From: Agrocybe praecox
Lineage: Eukaryota; Basidiomycota; Agaricomycetes; Agaricales; Agrocybaceae
NCBI GenBank assembly: GCA_964017145.1
Contig: OZ024847.1
Location: 744,001-808,000 of the forward strand
Direction of reading: 5' to 3'
Length of the DNA: 64,000 nucleotides
Positions 60,649 to 64,000 of this stretch are shown here, piece by piece. Below the pieces are notes generated by a model, which worked only from the letters and a program-made list of their open reading frames with translations, did not search any database and had not been told where the DNA came from. How positions within the stretch are numbered: position 1 is the first letter of the stretch; the number at the start of each line of letters is the position of its first letter. The translations under genes were made by a program, and so were the position numbers.

Positions 60649-62680
60649 ATGTCTACCTTTGGTAAGGCCTCGTACCCGGCCGGCTTTATCGAGTACGACG
60701 TTGACTCCTTGTCTTCTCTCGACGCCGAGAAGGCCTACTTGCTTCTCAAATCCGAGTTTGATACTCTGAACGACCTTGTGAAGCCTTTCCTTGCCTCGGT
60801 CCGTTCAAAACAAAGGGCTTTGACCATCGCCGGGTATGCGGTCCCTGTGCTAGAGGCCATGCAACCCCACATCGTCCGTCCCTTCCATTCTTTTTCTTAT
60901 GTTACCATGTCCTTACACCGCCCTCATCCTTAGAGCGGTTCTTGGACTCGTCCCGAAGCTCATAAGCTCCTATGCCGGTTTCGCCTTCGATGGGCTACTG
61001 TGGCGACTCTTTGTCTCATGTTTTGTCCTCCATCGGAACCAGTAGTGGAGGTTTTCGACGAATTCTACGTTAACGGTACCCCCTCTCTGGCCACGACTGC
61101 CGAATTATGGAACCAGTGCGACGTTGGATCCGACGCCGATGAATTCTTGAACCAGTATGCCAAGATTCAAAAGCAGATTGCAACAAGGAACGCGAAGAAC
61201 GCGAAGAACACGAAGAACACGAAGAACGCGAAGGGTGCGAAGAAAACCTCGTCCAAAAACCCGCGCCCTAAGCCCGAGCGTCCATCCTCTTCGAAAGCTG
61301 CAACGCACGTCGTCGATTCCAGTTCCGAGGACGAAGACGCACCTCTAGTCCAGCCGGACATCGACGAGCTCGAGGGGGTATCGGAGGACGGCGCGACGCC
61401 TGTCCCTGCTCCCAGCTCCGATGGTGTCGAAGTTAGTGGCTCTCTTCTCCCTTCTATCGCGACTCTCACGCCCGTTCATTCCACTCGCTCTTCTACTCGA
61501 AAGCTCGTCTCGGAAGTCTTGCTTCCACCACCTTCTCGTATTGGCACTCTTCGCAACAAACGCGTCCACACTTCCTCGGAAGTGGCCGACGACGACCCCT
61601 CCGCGAAGCGTCCCAAACGAGGTAGTATCAAGGCTACTCAGGACTCCGTCAAGACTGAGCCCCATACGACTCATAAGGTATGTTTTCTATTTTATTTTAT
61701 TTTTCCAGTCCTTGCTCCTTATGAGCTGACTTTTTATTTCTTAGTCGGGCAAGAAGGCAGCCGCTGAGCAGCGTGCCGCCAACCTTTCCGCCTATTCTGC
61801 TCCCCTGTCGTCCGTCATTCGATGGGACGACGTCCTAGGGTTCACTCCGCACGTCGAACCTGTAAGTCTCTGCTTCCGCAATCTTTTTCCTTTATGCTAA
61901 ACGTTTCTTTTCATAGCATGCAACGGAATGCAGCGTGTGCGTTGGTCAACTCCTCGAATGTACCCCTGCCGTCTTCGGACAACTCTGCGGTACTTGTGAC
62001 ACCCGCCACATTACGTGTTGTGATCACAAGGCGGAGGACACAGTCCGACTCGCTCACCGCAACGCTGCCTACGAGCGCGGTACTTTTTCCATTCATCGTA
62101 AGTCCCATATTTCTTTGTCTTTCTCAAAAATCTATTACTAAACGTCTTCTTTTTAGATCTCAAGGACCTTGTCGAGCGTGCCCGCGAATCTCGCGAACAG
62201 GAACGTCGCCTCTTGGACCTCTTTAGGTCCCAGCAGGCCATATCCATCGATCTCGAGATCCAAATGCAGCAGTTCATTCGTGACACGGTCGTTCTTTTCC
62301 CAGAAGGTCCCGGCGCTATCATCCGCTCCGCTTTCGAGGACGTGCACGTCTTTCAGGCGTTCTGCCGTCAACTCTCTGCACTGAACTTTCCTCCTTCCGA
62401 CGCGGACGACCGTATCCAAACGCTCGAACTTCTTCTTTGCCGCATGCCTGATGCGATCAAGGCTCGCTTTCCACCTCGTCTTCGCACCCTGCTCGACTCG
62501 TCTCTCCCCTTCTTCCACATCCCCGTTGACGCACCTTCTACCATCGTCAATACCTCTGCTAGCACCGCCGGGTTGCCTCCGGATCAGGATGACTTGGTTA
62601 TAGAGGTTCCTCGGGCGGAAGAGGACGTGGTCATGGAGCCAGTCGTTGCGAATGATGACGCAAGCGCCCCCCCTGCTTAA
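60649..62680 (+). CDS. Cys-rich protein of unknown function, 596 aa
   Basis: Five exons keep phase exactly: 60649-60873, 60934-61677, 61745-61861, 61917-62097, 62157-62680. It starts MSTFGKASYPAGFIEYDVDS. Residues 130-160 hold a coded nonamer repeat (NAKNAKNTKNTKNAKGAK), followed by a disordered acidic, Ser/Pro-rich region and a bipartite nuclear-signal-like KRPKRG. A compact Cys/His cluster follows, CSVCVGQLLECTPAVFGQLC then GTCDTRHITCCDHK, likely binding zinc. The C-terminus is helical (RARESREQERRLLDLFRSQQ). I do not recognise the family. The setting in repeat DNA suggests a transposon-associated or domesticated gene; the intact multi-exon frame argues against a dead relic. Confidence 0.75.
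61186..61236 (+). repeat. Coding 9-bp tandem repeat
   Basis: About five to six copies of AACGCGAAG/AACACGAAG encode an Ala/Thr-Lys-Asn repeat in the Cys-rich protein. Confidence 0.8.
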
Positions 62681-64000
62681 CTCTCCTAGAAAATCTTTTC
62701 GGTTCTATTAAATTAGAACACTATGTCTTATTCATTTTCTAGAGTAGCGTTTTCGTAGGTCGGGGTTCTTTATATTTTTGTACAACGTATATCCCTTTTT
62801 GCGGGTTCTTTGCCCCAACGAAATTTATAATCTTTTTTCTTGTTCGTTTACTTTGCACAACATTTCTAAGAATCTCCCTTAAGTATTTCAAGAGAACTTA
62901 TAAGCCCTTGAGAAACTTAAAAGAAGACGGCTCTTCCAAGTTGCTAGGATATCTCTGTTGGCTGGTAGGCCGGCTCCCCCCAACTTAAAGAAGCGACCTC
63001 CCGGTCGACCTAGGAAAATCTGATATGCCGGAGATGCCCGTGTTTCGCTTAGCAGCACAACCAAAAACGGCTAATCATCTTCCCAGATTGGAAAAAAATG
63101 ATGGCCTAATTCCGTGTGGCCGCGTGCAACAAAAGTATCCAGCGCGATCTTCCAGGGGCCCATAAAAGGTGCGACAAACGAAAGGCTGAACCTCGACGGC
63201 TCCTTGGCTATGTCCGTCTACCCACCCCTAGGAGTCATCTTCAACCCCCAAGCATTGTCAGATACCATGGACCAGTATCAAACTGAGGCTATGTTGTATC
63301 TGGACATACTTGACGATTTGCTAGAGACGCCTATCCAGGCTAATCCTGCCCGAGTAACGTTCCTAGGAACTGATCAACGATGGTTCGCACTTGTCAGCGC
63401 CAAACAACGCCTGGACGAAGCACTTTCCAATCCTGCCAACGGTACCGAGGAACCCCAAAAGGAGCGTAACTTGCCTCCCCTGGAGCTCATACTCAAGGTA
63501 ACCGCTGCCTTGGTAAGACCAACTCGTCGTCCTTATGTTGTATGCGAGGAGAACTCACTCCTCTTAGATGCAATTCCATCCCGACGACATCAAGTACGGC
63601 ACAGAGCTTGGACACATATTCATTGACATTAGCTTTCACTGGGTGGTCATATGGTACATGAATTTCACTGCCTCGCCGATGAACGCCTGGATATGTCGTG
63701 TTTTATTCGACCACACACTTCCTAGGTGTTCCGAGCGTACTGTAATGGTACGTTATGATCGCAAGAACTGTCCTCGGATTAAATTATTAATGCAACTGGG
63801 TTTCAGTCGCGCGGCGGTTCGTGGGGGGATCGCCTTGAATCGTTCCTCGCATCCAACGCTCCACTCGCACTAACCAGCAAACTTCAGCGCATTTTCAAGT
63901 TTCGCATGTGGCACCAAGGCCAAATATCTTAGAAGAGTTTTTCCAGAGCGGGCTTCATTCCTAGGGTTCCAAATGCGCTTCACCGGAATGGTGAAGTTTT
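62681..64000. other. Repeat-derived 3' end with unassigned reading frames
   Basis: Plus-strand frames at about 63140-63626 (containing AMSVYPPLGVIFNPQALSDT) and 63568-63873 (containing HPDDIKYGTELGHIFIDISF) look protein-like in composition, but I see no known family, no clear start and no confirmed splice between them. Five CCTAGG sites lie here, and the window ends inside the region, so a gene may continue past 64000. Confidence 0.35.

Overview
The window looks like nuclear DNA of a basidiomycete fungus, most likely an agaricomycete (probably Agaricales). Genes are split by many short GT..AG introns of about 48-73 nt. The protein set (AA9 lytic polysaccharide monooxygenase, F-box/LRR family, TPR proteins with STAND-type N-termini, SWIM-zinc-finger Mutator transposase, ZZ/EF-hand protein) is typical of mushroom-forming fungi. 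All family names come from motifs read by eye; no database search was possible.

Layout. 0.4-6 kb: a small orphan protein, a truncated RecQ helicase tail and an AA9 LPMO. 6-9.4 kb: gene-poor DNA with microsatellites. 9.4-20.1 kb: an accessory-metabolism stretch with a GT1 UDP-glycosyltransferase, a type II haloacid dehalogenase, tRNA-Glu(UUC), a broken MARVEL-like gene, an FAD phenol-hydroxylase-type monooxygenase and an aryl-alcohol-dehydrogenase-like aldo-keto reductase. 20.8-31.2 kb: an F-box protein, a four-helix membrane protein, a Bles03/DUF1917-type protein, an MFS transporter relic, an intact MARVEL-like gene and a NAT9-type acetyltransferase. 31.5-50.1 kb: a large protein with an EF-hand and ZZ finger, two long paralogous TPR proteins sharing a HeLo-like-looking N-terminus (one on each strand), a cytochrome P450 and the ribosome-biogenesis factor Puf6. 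51.3-52.4 kb: a third MARVEL-like copy, frameshifted. 53.0-58.5 kb: a Mutator-like element with about 79-bp terminal inverted repeats (about 92% identical) and a nearly complete transposase. 58.5-64 kb: repeat-derived DNA with a 61-bp tandem repeat, a strong excess of CCTAGG palindromes, and a well-formed five-exon gene for a Cys-rich protein of unknown function.

Themes. (1) A possible fungal self/non-self or cell-death neighbourhood at 31.5-50 kb, where cell-death-type N-terminal domains sit on EF-hand/ZZ and TPR scaffolds without a visible NTPase. (2) A dispersed MARVEL-like trio caught decaying: one intact copy, one with a Trp-to-TAG change, one with a frameshift. (3) A transposon-rich right end. 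Exon boundaries given here were checked by reading-phase arithmetic for most genes; where only a span is given, internal boundaries are approximate.
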